DNA from: Deltaproteobacteria bacterium
GTDB taxonomy: Bacteria > Desulfobacterota > Desulfuromonadia > Desulfuromonadales > Geopsychrobacteraceae
Length of the DNA stretch: 45,839 nt
Direction of reading: 5' to 3'
NCBI GenBank assembly: GCA_024276935.1
Contig: JAJRWH010000104.1
Span: forward strand, 1-45,839
This document shows, piece after piece, positions 1 through 6,748 of the stretch (positions are counted from its first letter, which is position 1; each line of letters starts with the position of its first letter). Below the pieces are notes generated by a model. It did no database searches. It was not told where the DNA came from and saw only the letters and a program-made list of their open reading frames with translations. Made by a program: the position numbers and the translations under genes.

Positions 1-356
1 AGCTGAACGAAGAAGAGCAACGCCACCTGAAGGAAGGGCTGGCCGAAGAAGAGTTGGCCGTCTTCGATCTGCTCTTTCGTCCCCCGCCTGAGTTAAAAGA
101 GCCAGAACGCAAGCAGGTCAAATCGGTTGCCAGGGCATTGCTGGAAAAACTGAAGAAGGAGAAGCTGGTCCTCGACTGGCGCAAGAAGGAGATGACCCGC
201 GCCGCCGTGCGGCAGACAATTGAAATTGTGCTGGATGAACTACCCGAGGTCTACTCGAAGGAATACTACAACCAGCGCTGCGAGCAGGTCTATCAGCATG
301 TTTATGATGCGTACTGGGGGCAGGAGCAGAGTGTTTATGCTGCTGTGCAAAGATAA
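1..356 (+). CDS. hsdR: Type I restriction enzyme R subunit, C-terminal end (partial)
   Basis: The reading frame is open from base 3 with no start codon in the window, so this is the 3' end of a longer gene that begins upstream. The visible ~117 residues are highly charged and helical, with a lysine-rich stretch (around ELKEPERKQVKSVAR), then a DWRKKE segment and a segment around VRQTIEIVLDELPEVY. This matches the helical C-terminal domain of HsdR subunits (DUF3387-like). That region helps attach the motor/nuclease subunit to the HsdM/HsdS methylase core, which cuts unmodified DNA. The nuclease and helicase motifs would lie outside the window. HsdR-type helical tails are not very distinctive, so the family call is good but not certain. 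It ends 81 bases before the 3' end of the convergent tRNA-Phe gene. Confidence 0.72.
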   Translation, partial: LNEEEQRHLKEGLAEEELAVFDLLFRPPPELKEPERKQVKSVARALLEKLKKEKLVLDWRKKEMTRAAVRQTIEIVLDELPEVYSKEYYNQRCEQVYQHVYDAYWGQEQSVYAAVQR

Positions 357-390
357 TTTAACGATCTTAGTATTTTACTGGTTGCCACCA

Positions 391-427
391 TAAGAAAAAG
401 GCCTCACAGCAAAAACTGTGAGGCCTT
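391..427 (-). terminator. Rho-independent terminator of tRNA-Phe
   Basis: A perfect 12-bp stem pairs 398-409 with 416-427 around a 6-base loop. Read on the minus strand it is followed at once by a run of T residues (complement of 391-399). It lies 10 bases beyond the CCA end of the tRNA. The plus strand lacks a good T tract, so it probably serves the tRNA rather than hsdR. Confidence 0.85.
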
Positions 428-436
428 GTATCTTCA

Positions 437-512
<76 letters not shown>

Positions 513-524
513 AAAACGAGACTC

Positions 525-553
525 GTTATAACCAAAGGGCCGAAGACTGTCAA
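525..553 (-). promoter_or_regulatory. Sigma70-type promoter of tRNA-Phe
   Basis: On the minus strand there is a perfect -35 TTGACA (548-553), a 17-base spacer and a -10 TATAAC (525-530). The -10 lies 12 bases upstream of the mature tRNA 5' end at 512. Confidence 0.85.
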
Positions 554-621
554 GCAATAATTGGTTTCGATTGCAATCATTTTACACAAGTTCCCTGGTG
601 GCAAATCGTGCGTCTTTTCTC

Positions 622-651
622 TTGCCTTTTTACTGAGCGCAGGCATAGTAT
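622..651 (+). promoter_or_regulatory. Probable promoter of the aroF leader transcript
   Basis: A -35-like TTGCCT (622-627) and a -10-like TAGTAT (646-651) are separated by 18 bases. The predicted start near 658 would leave about 25 bases before the leader-peptide ATG at 684, a normal geometry for an attenuated operon. The match is moderate and was chosen partly by position. Confidence 0.5.
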
Positions 652-683
652 CGCCCCACACAGATTTTTCAAGGAATCCGACC

Positions 684-767
684 ATGGCATATGCTTTTAA
701 CAGCTCATTTTCTTTTTACTGGTTTTTCGGCTTTAACGGGCCGTCTGCCGGGGCGAAGAATCTGTAG
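684..767 (+). CDS. Aromatic-rich attenuation leader peptide (27 aa) upstream of aroF
   Basis: A short ORF opens with ATG at 684 behind a good ribosome-binding site (AAGGA, 671-675) and ends with TAG at 765-767. Nine of its 27 residues are aromatic (Y3, F5, F9, F11, Y12, W13, F14, F15, F17), with five in a row, Phe-Tyr-Trp-Phe-Phe, at 714-728. All three aromatic amino acids made by the shikimate pathway are represented. The ORF sits between a plausible promoter and a terminator, and the next gene is DAHP synthase, the entry enzyme of that pathway. Position, composition and downstream RNA folds match leader peptides such as pheL and trpL of enterobacteria. Inferred role: ribosome stalling when charged tRNA-Phe, -Tyr or -Trp is scarce lets transcription continue into aroF. 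The peptide itself probably has no function after synthesis. Confidence 0.85.
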   Translation: MAYAFNSSFSFYWFFGFNGPSAGAKNL

Positions 768-806
768 CGGGCATCAGCCACCGGATTCAGACCATGGCAG
801 AACGGC
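740..806 (+). promoter_or_regulatory. Candidate antiterminator pairing of the aroF attenuator
   Basis: Bases 740-749 (GCCGTCTGCC) can pair with 796-806 (GGCAGAACGGC) as 10 base pairs with one bulged A at 802. This consumes most of the 5' arm and part of the loop of the terminator at 791-825, so the two folds exclude each other. The 740-749 arm begins five bases after the last aromatic codon of the leader ORF. A ribosome stalled on the 714-722 codons would leave it free, while one finishing the ORF would cover it. A competing local hairpin pairs 728-731 with 740-743. The folding was done by hand. Confidence 0.6.
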
Positions 807-836
807 ACAAAGGTTCTTCCATGGTCTTTTCTTTTT
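791..836 (+). terminator. Attenuator terminator of the aroF leader
   Basis: Bases 791-803 pair with 813-825 over 13 positions with one mismatch (798/818), around a 9-base loop. The stem is followed immediately by CTTTTCTTTTT (826-836). It begins 23 bases after the leader-peptide stop codon and ends over 100 bases before the aroF start, so it can only act on leader transcripts. This is the expected place for a conditional terminator. Confidence 0.8.
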
Positions 837-840
837 GAGT

Positions 841-895
841 CTGTTGAAAGTTGAGGCCGCCGGAAGTACCGGACGGCCTTTTGTCTTTTCAACAG
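841..895 (+). terminator. Second terminator-like hairpin before aroF
   Basis: A GC-rich stem pairs 854-863 with 869-879 (one bulged base, 873), followed by TTTTGTCTTTT (879-889). The flanks 841-850 and 885-895 are also complementary apart from one extra T, so the hairpin can extend outward and draw the T tract into a longer stem. It may be a second terminator in tandem with 791-836, or a processing/stability structure in front of the aroF ribosome-binding site. Its 3' arm is also complementary to leader bases 739-751. Confidence 0.6.
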
Positions 896-944
896 CCCTG
901 AAACCTGTCTAAACTGAGGATTCAGGTAAAAAGGAGCGTATGAA

Positions 945-1970
945 ATGATTGTTGTCATGAAGAAGGGTGCCGACACGCAGGCCCTGGCCGAGGTCGAAAA
1001 ACGGATTATCGAACTTGGCTACCAGCCGCATGTTATCCATGGTGAAACCCGTAATGTTGTTGGGGCTGTCGGCGACGAAGGCGGCAAAGACAAGCTGCAG
1101 ACCCTGGCTCTTTTGCCGGGGGTCGAGCGGGTCGTGCCGATCATGAAACCGTACAAGCTGGCCAGTCGTGAAGTTCAGGACCAGTCGAGTCAGGTTGAGA
1201 TTGCTCCGGGAGTGGTGATCGGTGGCCCGGAATTTATGGTCATCGCCGGGCCCTGTTCGGTCGAAAGTCGGGAGCAGATCTGCACAACAGCTGAACTGGT
1301 CAAACAAAGCGGGGCCCGCCTGTTACGTGGTGGTGCCTTCAAGCCAAGAACCAGCCCTTACAGTTTTCAGGGAATGGAGGAGGAGGGTCTGAAGCTGCTT
1401 GCCGAAGCACGGGATCTGACCGGGCTGCCCATTGTAACCGAGGTTGTCAACCCGCGCGATGTTGAGCTGGTGGCCCGTTATGCCGATGTCATGCAGGTCG
1501 GTGCACGCAACACGCAGAACTTTGCTCTGCTGAAGATGCTGGGCCAACTGGACAAGCCGGTCCTGCTCAAGCGCGGCATGGCGACCACGGTACAAGAGTT
1601 TCTGATGAGTGCTGAATACATTTTGTCTGAGGGCAATCGCAAGGTGATCCTTTGCGAACGCGGGATCCGCACCTTTGAAACGGCAACCCGCAATACGCTG
1701 GATATTTCGGCAGTGCCTGTTCTGAAAAGCCAGACCCACCTGCCGGTCCTGATTGATCCTTCTCACGCTACCGGCCACGCTCATCTGGTTGCACCCATGT
1801 GCTATGCCGCGGCGGCAGCGGGAGCCGATGGCCTGATCGTAGAGGTTCATCCCTGCCCCGAAGAAGCCGCCAGCGACGGACCGCAATCCTTGCGCCCCGA
1901 AGATTTCAAGGCCATGATGACCAGGCTCAAACGCTTTGTCGAAGCGGCAGAGCGCAACCTGGCGAGCTAA
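945..1970 (+). CDS. aroF: 3-deoxy-7-phosphoheptulonate (DAHP) synthase, AroF type with N-terminal ferredoxin-like domain
   Basis: The enzyme condenses phosphoenolpyruvate with erythrose-4-phosphate to DAHP, the first step of the shikimate pathway to Phe, Tyr and Trp. Residues 1-70 form a small regulatory ferredoxin-like/ACT-like domain. The catalytic barrel starts near residue 95 and shows GPCSVES (102-108, with the metal-binding Cys104) and KPRTS (133-137), followed by LKRGM, CERG and DPSHATG. The 341-aa length fits the type I-beta family typified by Thermotoga, in which the extra N-terminal domain mediates feedback inhibition. The start at 945 has AAGGAG about 9 bases upstream. It heads a tight cluster with a small Cys-motif gene and serC. 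Transcription is predicted to be controlled by the leader peptide and terminators at 684-889, giving both transcriptional and allosteric control of the same step. Confidence 0.95.
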   Translation: MIVVMKKGADTQALAEVEKRIIELGYQPHVIHGETRNVVGAVGDEGGKDKLQTLALLPGVERVVPIMKPYKLASREVQDQSSQVEIAPGVVIGGPEFMVIAGPCSVESREQICTTAELVKQSGARLLRGGAFKPRTSPYSFQGMEEEGLKLLAEARDLTGLPIVTEVVNPRDVELVARYADVMQVGARNTQNFALLKMLGQLDKPVLLKRGMATTVQEFLMSAEYILSEGNRKVILCERGIRTFETATRNTLDISAVPVLKSQTHLPVLIDPSHATGHAHLVAPMCYAAAAAGADGLIVEVHPCPEEAASDGPQSLRPEDFKAMMTRLKRFVEAAERNLAS

Positions 1971-1992
1971 ACCTGACGTTGGAGAAAAGAGT

Positions 1993-2265
1993 ATGTACCT
2001 GATCCCCCTCAATCAGCTGGAAAGTGTCGAACTGGTCATCCACAGCCTTAAAATGGCTGGCGGTCAGGCCGATTGTTCAACCTGTCCGGCTCATCGGGTC
2101 TGCATGAAACAGTGCCTGACAATTGCAACCGCGGTTGAAGATATGCTGGCTGGCGATTCTCTTCCACAACTTGAGCGCCCAACCTCGGCAGCAGCACAGC
2201 CTTCAACGGATGAACCTGACGACAGTCCTCCCAAAGGGCGTTCGCGACTGACTGTGATCAAATGA
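1993..2265 (+). CDS. Small hypothetical protein with a Cys-rich motif, between aroF and serC
   Basis: This 90-aa protein starts at ATG 1993, with GGAGA ten bases upstream, 22 bases after aroF and 23 bases before serC. It is therefore almost certainly co-transcribed with both. The N-terminal half is predicted helical and carries four cysteines in the pattern C-x2-C-x5-C-x3-C around residues 29-42 (CSTCPAHRVCMKQC). This suggests binding of zinc or an iron-sulfur cluster. The C-terminal 40 residues are rich in Pro, Ser, Asp and Lys and look disordered. An in-frame ATG at 1936 lies inside aroF and lacks a good ribosome-binding site, so I prefer 1993. I do not recognise a named family, and no function can be given beyond a possible link to aromatic or serine biosynthesis by position. 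Confidence 0.75.
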   Translation: MYLIPLNQLESVELVIHSLKMAGGQADCSTCPAHRVCMKQCLTIATAVEDMLAGDSLPQLERPTSAAAQPSTDEPDDSPPKGRSRLTVIK

Positions 2266-2288
2266 TTTAAGAACACGACAGGATAGAG

Positions 2289-3383
2289 ATGATGACACAA
2301 CAGGTTTATAATTTCGGTGCGGGTCCGGCCATGTTGCCGACTGAGGTCATGCAGCAGATTCAGCAGGAATTGCTCGATTACCGGGGCATGGGGGTTTCGG
2401 TTCTTGAAATCAGCCATCGCTGTAAAGAATTTGGCGAAATTATCGACAGTGCCCAACAGCTGTTTCGGGAACTGACCGGACTGCCCGCCAACTACCGCAT
2501 TCTTTTTATGCACGGTGGTGCCCGCATGCAGTTTGCGGCGGTGCCACTCAACCTGGCTGCTCGCAACAAAACGCGCAAGGCCCTGTACTGTGAAACAGGT
2601 AACTTTGCGAAACTGGCCGCCCAGGATGCCGCCCCGTTTGCCAACGTCAAAACAATCCTCAGCGGTGCAGAACTGGGCTATACGCAGATCCCGCAGCTGC
2701 GTCCCGAAATGATCGACCAGGATGCCGCCTACCTGCACCTGACCAGCAACAACACCCTGTACGGCACACGCTGGAACGCGTTTCCGGATTGCGGCACAGT
2801 CCCTCTGGTGGCAGACATGACCAGTGAATTACTGTCGCGCCGTCTCTACTTTTCGCAATTCGGATTGATTTTTGCCGGACTGCAAAAAAATCTTGGCCCG
2901 GCAGGCATGGCAATGGTGATCATCCGTGAAGATCTGTTGGATTTCGCCACCGAGCAGGTCCCCATCCTCCTCAACTACAAGCGCTGTGCCAGCGATAATT
3001 CGCTCACCAATACCACCAATACCTTTGCCATCTATGCTATTCGCCTGGCACTGGAATGGCTCAAACGCCAGGGCGGAATCGACGCCATCGAGAACCGAAA
3101 CGAACAAAAGGCGGCCATTCTCTATCGCCTGCTTGACGGGTCAGACTTTTATCATGGCGTTGCCGACCCGGCCCATCGTTCGACAATGAATGTCACCTTT
3201 CGGCTGGCAGACACCTCGCTGGAACAACGCTTTGTCGACGAAGCCGAAAAAGCCGGGCTTTATGCCCTGGCGGGTCACCGCAGCGTCGGGGGCATTCGGG
3301 CCTCGATTTACAATCCGATGCCCCTTGAGGGGGTTGAAGCTCTGGCACAGTTCATGACAGAATTTGCCCGGGTCAACGGTTAG
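2289..3383 (+). CDS. serC: Phosphoserine aminotransferase
   Basis: SerC transfers an amino group from glutamate to 3-phosphohydroxypyruvate to give phosphoserine. It also serves pyridoxal-phosphate synthesis in organisms with the DXP-independent PdxB route. The protein is 364 aa, the usual length. It opens with the family signature NFGAGPAMLP (8-17) and continues with HGGARMQFAAVP near 75-86. The PLP lysine is in the segment GLQKNLGPAG (K200), and the C-terminal substrate segment includes GHRSVGGIRAS. The start at 2289 is followed by a second in-frame ATG at 2292, and either could be used. It lies third in the aroF cluster and immediately upstream of serA, whose product supplies its substrate. 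Confidence 0.96.
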   Translation: MMTQQVYNFGAGPAMLPTEVMQQIQQELLDYRGMGVSVLEISHRCKEFGEIIDSAQQLFRELTGLPANYRILFMHGGARMQFAAVPLNLAARNKTRKALYCETGNFAKLAAQDAAPFANVKTILSGAELGYTQIPQLRPEMIDQDAAYLHLTSNNTLYGTRWNAFPDCGTVPLVADMTSELLSRRLYFSQFGLIFAGLQKNLGPAGMAMVIIREDLLDFATEQVPILLNYKRCASDNSLTNTTNTFAIYAIRLALEWLKRQGGIDAIENRNEQKAAILYRLLDGSDFYHGVADPAHRSTMNVTFRLADTSLEQRFVDEAEKAGLYALAGHRSVGGIRASIYNPMPLEGVEALAQFMTEFARVNG

Positions 3384-3428
3384 CCGGACAGCACTCGCAA
3401 AGAGCACTTTCGAGAGCCGAACCGCCCA

Positions 3429-3457
3429 TTGACAAGCATCCGCGTTGGGAATAAAAT
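3429..3457 (+). promoter_or_regulatory. Sigma70-type promoter of serA
   Basis: A perfect -35 TTGACA (3429-3434), a 17-base spacer and a -10 TAAAAT (3452-3457) lie in the 124-base gap between serC and serA. serA can therefore be transcribed independently of the attenuated aroF promoter. Confidence 0.75.
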
Positions 3458-3507
3458 CGCCTCTTTTAATTTTTGGTTGGCAAGCAACGATACAAGGAAG
3501 GTCAAGA

Positions 3508-5100
3508 ATGAAAGTACTGGTGACAGACGAAATTTCAAAAAGTGGACTGGCATTGTTGACCGAGGATCCTCGTGTTGAGCTTGACGTCAAACTCGGGATG
3601 TCGATCCTCGAACTGCACCAGACCATCGGTGACTATGAGGCGATCATCACCCGCAGTGGAACCACAATCGACGAGGCCCTGCTTGAACACGCCACCAATC
3701 TCAAAATTATTGCCCGCGCCGGAGTCGGGATCGACAATGTCAATGTCGAGGCTGCCAGCCAACGGGGCATTATTGTTGTCAACGCCCCTTTCGGCAATGT
3801 GAATTCAGCCGCCGAACATACCATGGCGCTGTTATTGTCACTCTGCCGCAAGGTCACCATCGCCAATGCCAGCCTTAAAGGGGGCAATTGGCAACGGGCT
3901 CCTTTTACCGGTTATGAACTCAAGGGAAAAACCATCGGCGTTATCGGACTGGGCAAGGTTGGTGGTCGTGTTGCTCTGCGCTGCAAGGCCTTTGAAGCCG
4001 AAGTGATTGCGTGCGACCCCTATATTTCAGAAAAACGTGCCGAGGATTTCGGGGTCAATCTGGTCTCACTGGAAGACCTGATCCGCCTCTCTGACATTAT
4101 CACGGTCCACACCCCGCTCAACACCGAAACCAAAGGGATGATCAGTGCAGATCATTTCGCGCGGATGAAAGATGGGGTCATCATTATCAACTGTGCCCGC
4201 GGGGGGATTTACGAAGAAGCAGCCACCCTTGACGCGCTTGAATCGGGCAAGGTCCTTGGCGCCGGATTCGATGTCTGGAGTGAAGAACCCCCGGCAACCG
4301 AAACCCTGAAGAAGCTGATTGGTCACCCCAAAATGATTGTCACGCCGCACCTGGGAGCCAATACCTTTGAGGCCCAGAAAAATGTTGCGGTCGATGTCAG
4401 CAAAGAAATCATCAACTATATTGACGGGCGACCCCTCTCCAACGCCGTCAATATTCCGCGCTTTGATCCCGATCTGATGGACCACATGAAACCATTCATG
4501 GCCCTGGTCAGCATCATTGGAGATTTCATCTCGCAGCTGGCCCCTCCCAATCCAAACAAGATCACCTTTACCTACAACGGTAAGCTGGCCCGTTTCGATT
4601 GTGCCCCTTTGAGTGTCTGTGGTCTGGCCGCACTCCTCAATCATTGCACCGAACAAGAGGTCAACCTGGTCAATGCCAATCTGGTGGCCCGCAATATGGG
4701 AATTACGGTTGAAGAAGTCCGTTCAACCGAGACCGATTCTTTTTCCAACCTGGTCACCTTGACCCTGGAGAGCCCGGAAGGTTCACGAACCATCGCCGGA
4801 ACCCTGTTTGAGGGCACACCAAAGATTGTCAAAATGCGTAATTTTTCAACCGATTTCTGCCCGGAAGAACACATGCTGGTCATCAACTACCAGGATCGCC
4901 CAGGCCTGATCGGCAAAATCGGCACCATTCTTGGTGATGCGGGGGTCAATATCGGCAATATGAGTCTGGGGCGACGTGAAAAAGCGGGTGAAGCCATGGT
5001 TGTCTTTTCGATCGACTCGCCCGCAGACGAGGCCACTCTGCAAACCCTGGGTGAAGCAACGGGAGCCCGATACATCAAGGCAGTCCATCTCAAAGGCTGA
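3508..5100 (+). CDS. serA: D-3-phosphoglycerate dehydrogenase
   Basis: SerA oxidises 3-phosphoglycerate with NAD+, the committed step of serine biosynthesis. The 530-aa protein is of the long type: a split substrate domain, an NAD-binding Rossmann domain with GLGKVG (147-152), an intervening allosteric substrate-binding domain (about 320-450) and a C-terminal ACT domain (about 455-530) for serine feedback. Catalytic residues are visible as R231 (NCARGG), E260 (WSEEPP) and H281 (TPHLGA). I chose ATG 3508, which has AAGGAAGG upstream; an in-frame ATG at 3445 would precede the predicted promoter's transcription start. The gene follows serC but has its own promoter, and a 15-bp terminator follows it. 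Confidence 0.96.
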   Translation: MKVLVTDEISKSGLALLTEDPRVELDVKLGMSILELHQTIGDYEAIITRSGTTIDEALLEHATNLKIIARAGVGIDNVNVEAASQRGIIVVNAPFGNVNSAAEHTMALLLSLCRKVTIANASLKGGNWQRAPFTGYELKGKTIGVIGLGKVGGRVALRCKAFEAEVIACDPYISEKRAEDFGVNLVSLEDLIRLSDIITVHTPLNTETKGMISADHFARMKDGVIIINCARGGIYEEAATLDALESGKVLGAGFDVWSEEPPATETLKKLIGHPKMIVTPHLGANTFEAQKNVAVDVSKEIINYIDGRPLSNAVNIPRFDPDLMDHMKPFMALVSIIGDFISQLAPPNPNKITFTYNGKLARFDCAPLSVCGLAALLNHCTEQEVNLVNANLVARNMGITVEEVRSTETDSFSNLVTLTLESPEGSRTIAGTLFEGTPKIVKMRNFSTDFCPEEHMLVINYQDRPGLIGKIGTILGDAGVNIGNMSLGRREKAGEAMVVFSIDSPADEATLQTLGEATGARYIKAVHLKG

Positions 5101-5124
5101 TTTTCAACAACAGGATATCATCAA

Positions 5125-5167
5125 CAAAGGCCACTTCAGATTGCTGAAGTGGCCTTTGTTTTGTTCT
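5125..5167 (+). terminator. Rho-independent terminator after serA
   Basis: A perfect 15-bp stem pairs 5125-5139 with 5144-5158 around a 4-base loop, followed by TTTTGTT. It lies 25 bases after the serA stop. Because the stem also starts in A-rich sequence it may work weakly for the convergent mqn operon. Confidence 0.88.
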
Positions 5168-5180
5168 GCCTCGCCAGAGC

Positions 5181-6005
5181 TCAGGCGAAAAGCGCCAAAG
5201 AACTGGGGGGAATCAAACCACGCTGCTCGGCACGGGTGAAGAGGGTTTCGATGGCAACCAGACCCTCAGGGCCTAGATCGCGCGAAAAGTGATTGACATA
5301 AAGCTCGATGTGACGCCGCATCACTGTTTCATCCAGCTCCTGGGCGTGTTCGGTCATGTAGGCCGTCGCCTGCCGGGGATGTTGCCAGGCATAATCGAGG
5401 CTGCGGCCAATGGCATCATCCAGTTCGTGGATCAGCTCTCGGCCCAGGCTGCGCCGGGCGATAATCCCACCCAACGGAATCGGGTGCCCGGTTTCTTCTT
5501 CCCACCAGTGCCCCAGATCGAGCACCTTGACCAACCCGTAATCGGGATAGGTAAAACGTGACTCGTGAATGATCACTCCGGCTGCCACCTCGCCAGCAGC
5601 CACCGCTGGCATAATCTGCTCAAACGAAAGAACTTTCAGGTGACGGTAACCTGTGCCATGCAGTTGCAACAACAGATTGGCCGTGGTCAACTCACCAGGA
5701 ATGGCAATCGTTTTTGTCTCCAGATCAGCCATGGCGCAGGGGGGTCTGGCTACAACCAACGGGCCGCAACCGCGCCCCAGAGCACCACCAGAACGCAGCA
5801 GACAATACTCTTCACGCAGATGGCCAAAGGCATGGTAACTGATCTTGGTCAGATCAAGGGTTCCCTGAGCGGCCAACTGATTCAGGGTTTCAACATCTTC
5901 ATGCCGCACCTGCAGCTGAAAGGGTACCTCGATGATGCCATGTGTCAGAGCATGAAAAATGAAGGTATCATTGGGACAAGGAGAATAACCAAGAGTCAGT
6001 TGCAT
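5181..6005 (-). CDS. mqnD: 1,4-dihydroxy-6-naphthoate synthase (futalosine pathway)
   Basis: MqnD converts cyclic dehypoxanthine futalosine to 1,4-dihydroxy-6-naphthoate in the alternative menaquinone pathway. The protein is 274 aa from ATG 6005 and starts with the family-typical LGYSPCPNDTFIFHAL. Further family features are the DLTKISYHA segment, the GRGCGPL loop and the IHESRFTYPDYGL segment, all part of the periplasmic-binding-protein-like fold. Upstream in-frame starts exist, but they lie deep inside mqnB and would add an unrelated N-terminus. The start codon overlaps the end of mqnB by 10 bases, indicating translational coupling. Menaquinone is the main respiratory quinone in anaerobic Desulfuromonadales. 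The other genes of the pathway (mqnA, mqnC, mqnE) are not in this window. Confidence 0.93.
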   Translation of the reverse strand: MQLTLGYSPCPNDTFIFHALTHGIIEVPFQLQVRHEDVETLNQLAAQGTLDLTKISYHAFGHLREEYCLLRSGGALGRGCGPLVVARPPCAMADLETKTIAIPGELTTANLLLQLHGTGYRHLKVLSFEQIMPAVAAGEVAAGVIIHESRFTYPDYGLVKVLDLGHWWEEETGHPIPLGGIIARRSLGRELIHELDDAIGRSLDYAWQHPRQATAYMTEHAQELDETVMRRHIELYVNHFSRDLGPEGLVAIETLFTRAEQRGLIPPSSLALFA

Positions 6006-6745
6006 GCCAGACTCCGCAGATGAGGGAAATCCTTGAGCAACCTCAGAATCGCCCGTTGCGCCACCTCCATGCCGGCAGGAAGATCCCAGTCGCAACGGTC
6101 GCGCGTTCCACAGGGGTTGGAAATTCCACGCAGTTCAAGTAATGGAACCTGATACCCGGCAGCAACCTGCGCCAATGCCGCCCCTTCCATATTTTCACAG
6201 ATTCCACCCGTCCTTTTTTCGAGTTGCAGGCAAAGCTCCCGCGTCCCACTGATCGTATTGACGGTCACAAAAGGCCCCTGGCCAACCCGGACACCGGCAA
6301 ACCCTGCGGCCTGTTGTAACAGGTCAGCAGCCGTGGTCTGCCAGTTCGCAATCAACTCAACCTGCTGACAGAACAGGGGAGGACCCGCATCAGGGTGCTT
6401 CAACCCTGCCGCAGAAAGCGGGATAAAACCTGAAGAATCGGCAATACCCAGATCGCCGAAGTATTCAGAAGTCGCCAGCGCCAGATCGCCATTGGCCAAA
6501 TCACTGGCCGGATAACTGCCCCCGCAACCAAAAACCAGCAGCACCTCGGGCGTTGAACGCTCGAGCAAACGAGTTAGGCCATAAGCCGCACTGATCGGCC
6601 CGATCCCACAATGTAACAACAGGAAATTTTCACCAGCGAACCGGCAGGAAAAGGTTTGACCCGCCAGTAGCGGATCAGGCTGAAACGGAAGCTGCCGCCG
6701 AAGCAGAGCCGTTTCATAGGAAGTTGCCGCAACAAGACAGATCAT
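5996..6745 (-). CDS. mqnB: Futalosine hydrolase
   Basis: MqnB removes hypoxanthine from futalosine in the alternative menaquinone pathway. The 249-aa product has the nucleoside-phosphorylase/hydrolase fold: an N-terminal VAATSYE segment, HCGIGPISAAYGLTRLL near 45-63, the FGCGGSYP motif, and a C-terminal GICENMEGAALAQVA stretch with the ribose-binding Glu residues (ENMEGA). RGISN and the final WDLPA segment follow. It starts at ATG 6745, three bases after the stop of the upstream unknown gene, and overlaps mqnD by 10 bases. The three genes form one transcript. Related nucleosidases such as MTA/SAH nucleosidase share the fold, but adjacency to mqnD makes futalosine the likely substrate. Confidence 0.93.
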   Translation of the reverse strand: MICLVAATSYETALLRRQLPFQPDPLLAGQTFSCRFAGENFLLLHCGIGPISAAYGLTRLLERSTPEVLLVFGCGGSYPASDLANGDLALATSEYFGDLGIADSSGFIPLSAAGLKHPDAGPPLFCQQVELIANWQTTAADLLQQAAGFAGVRVGQGPFVTVNTISGTRELCLQLEKRTGGICENMEGAALAQVAAGYQVPLLELRGISNPCGTRDRCDWDLPAGMEVAQRAILRLLKDFPHLRSLACN

Positions 6746-6748
6746 CGG

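Noticed and set aside
561-767. Longer 68-residue ORF ending at the same stop as the leader peptide
   Set aside because: Its start lies upstream of the predicted promoter and has no ribosome-binding site; only the last 27 codons, from ATG 684 with AAGGA, form the leader peptide.
909-1307. Minus-strand ORF of 132 codons across the aroF start
   Set aside because: It is antisense to a clear aroF reading frame and has no recognisable domain or ribosome-binding site.
3384-3428. Weak hairpin after serC as a terminator
   Set aside because: The stem is short with a bulge and has no T run, so readthrough into serA cannot be excluded; only the serA promoter was annotated.
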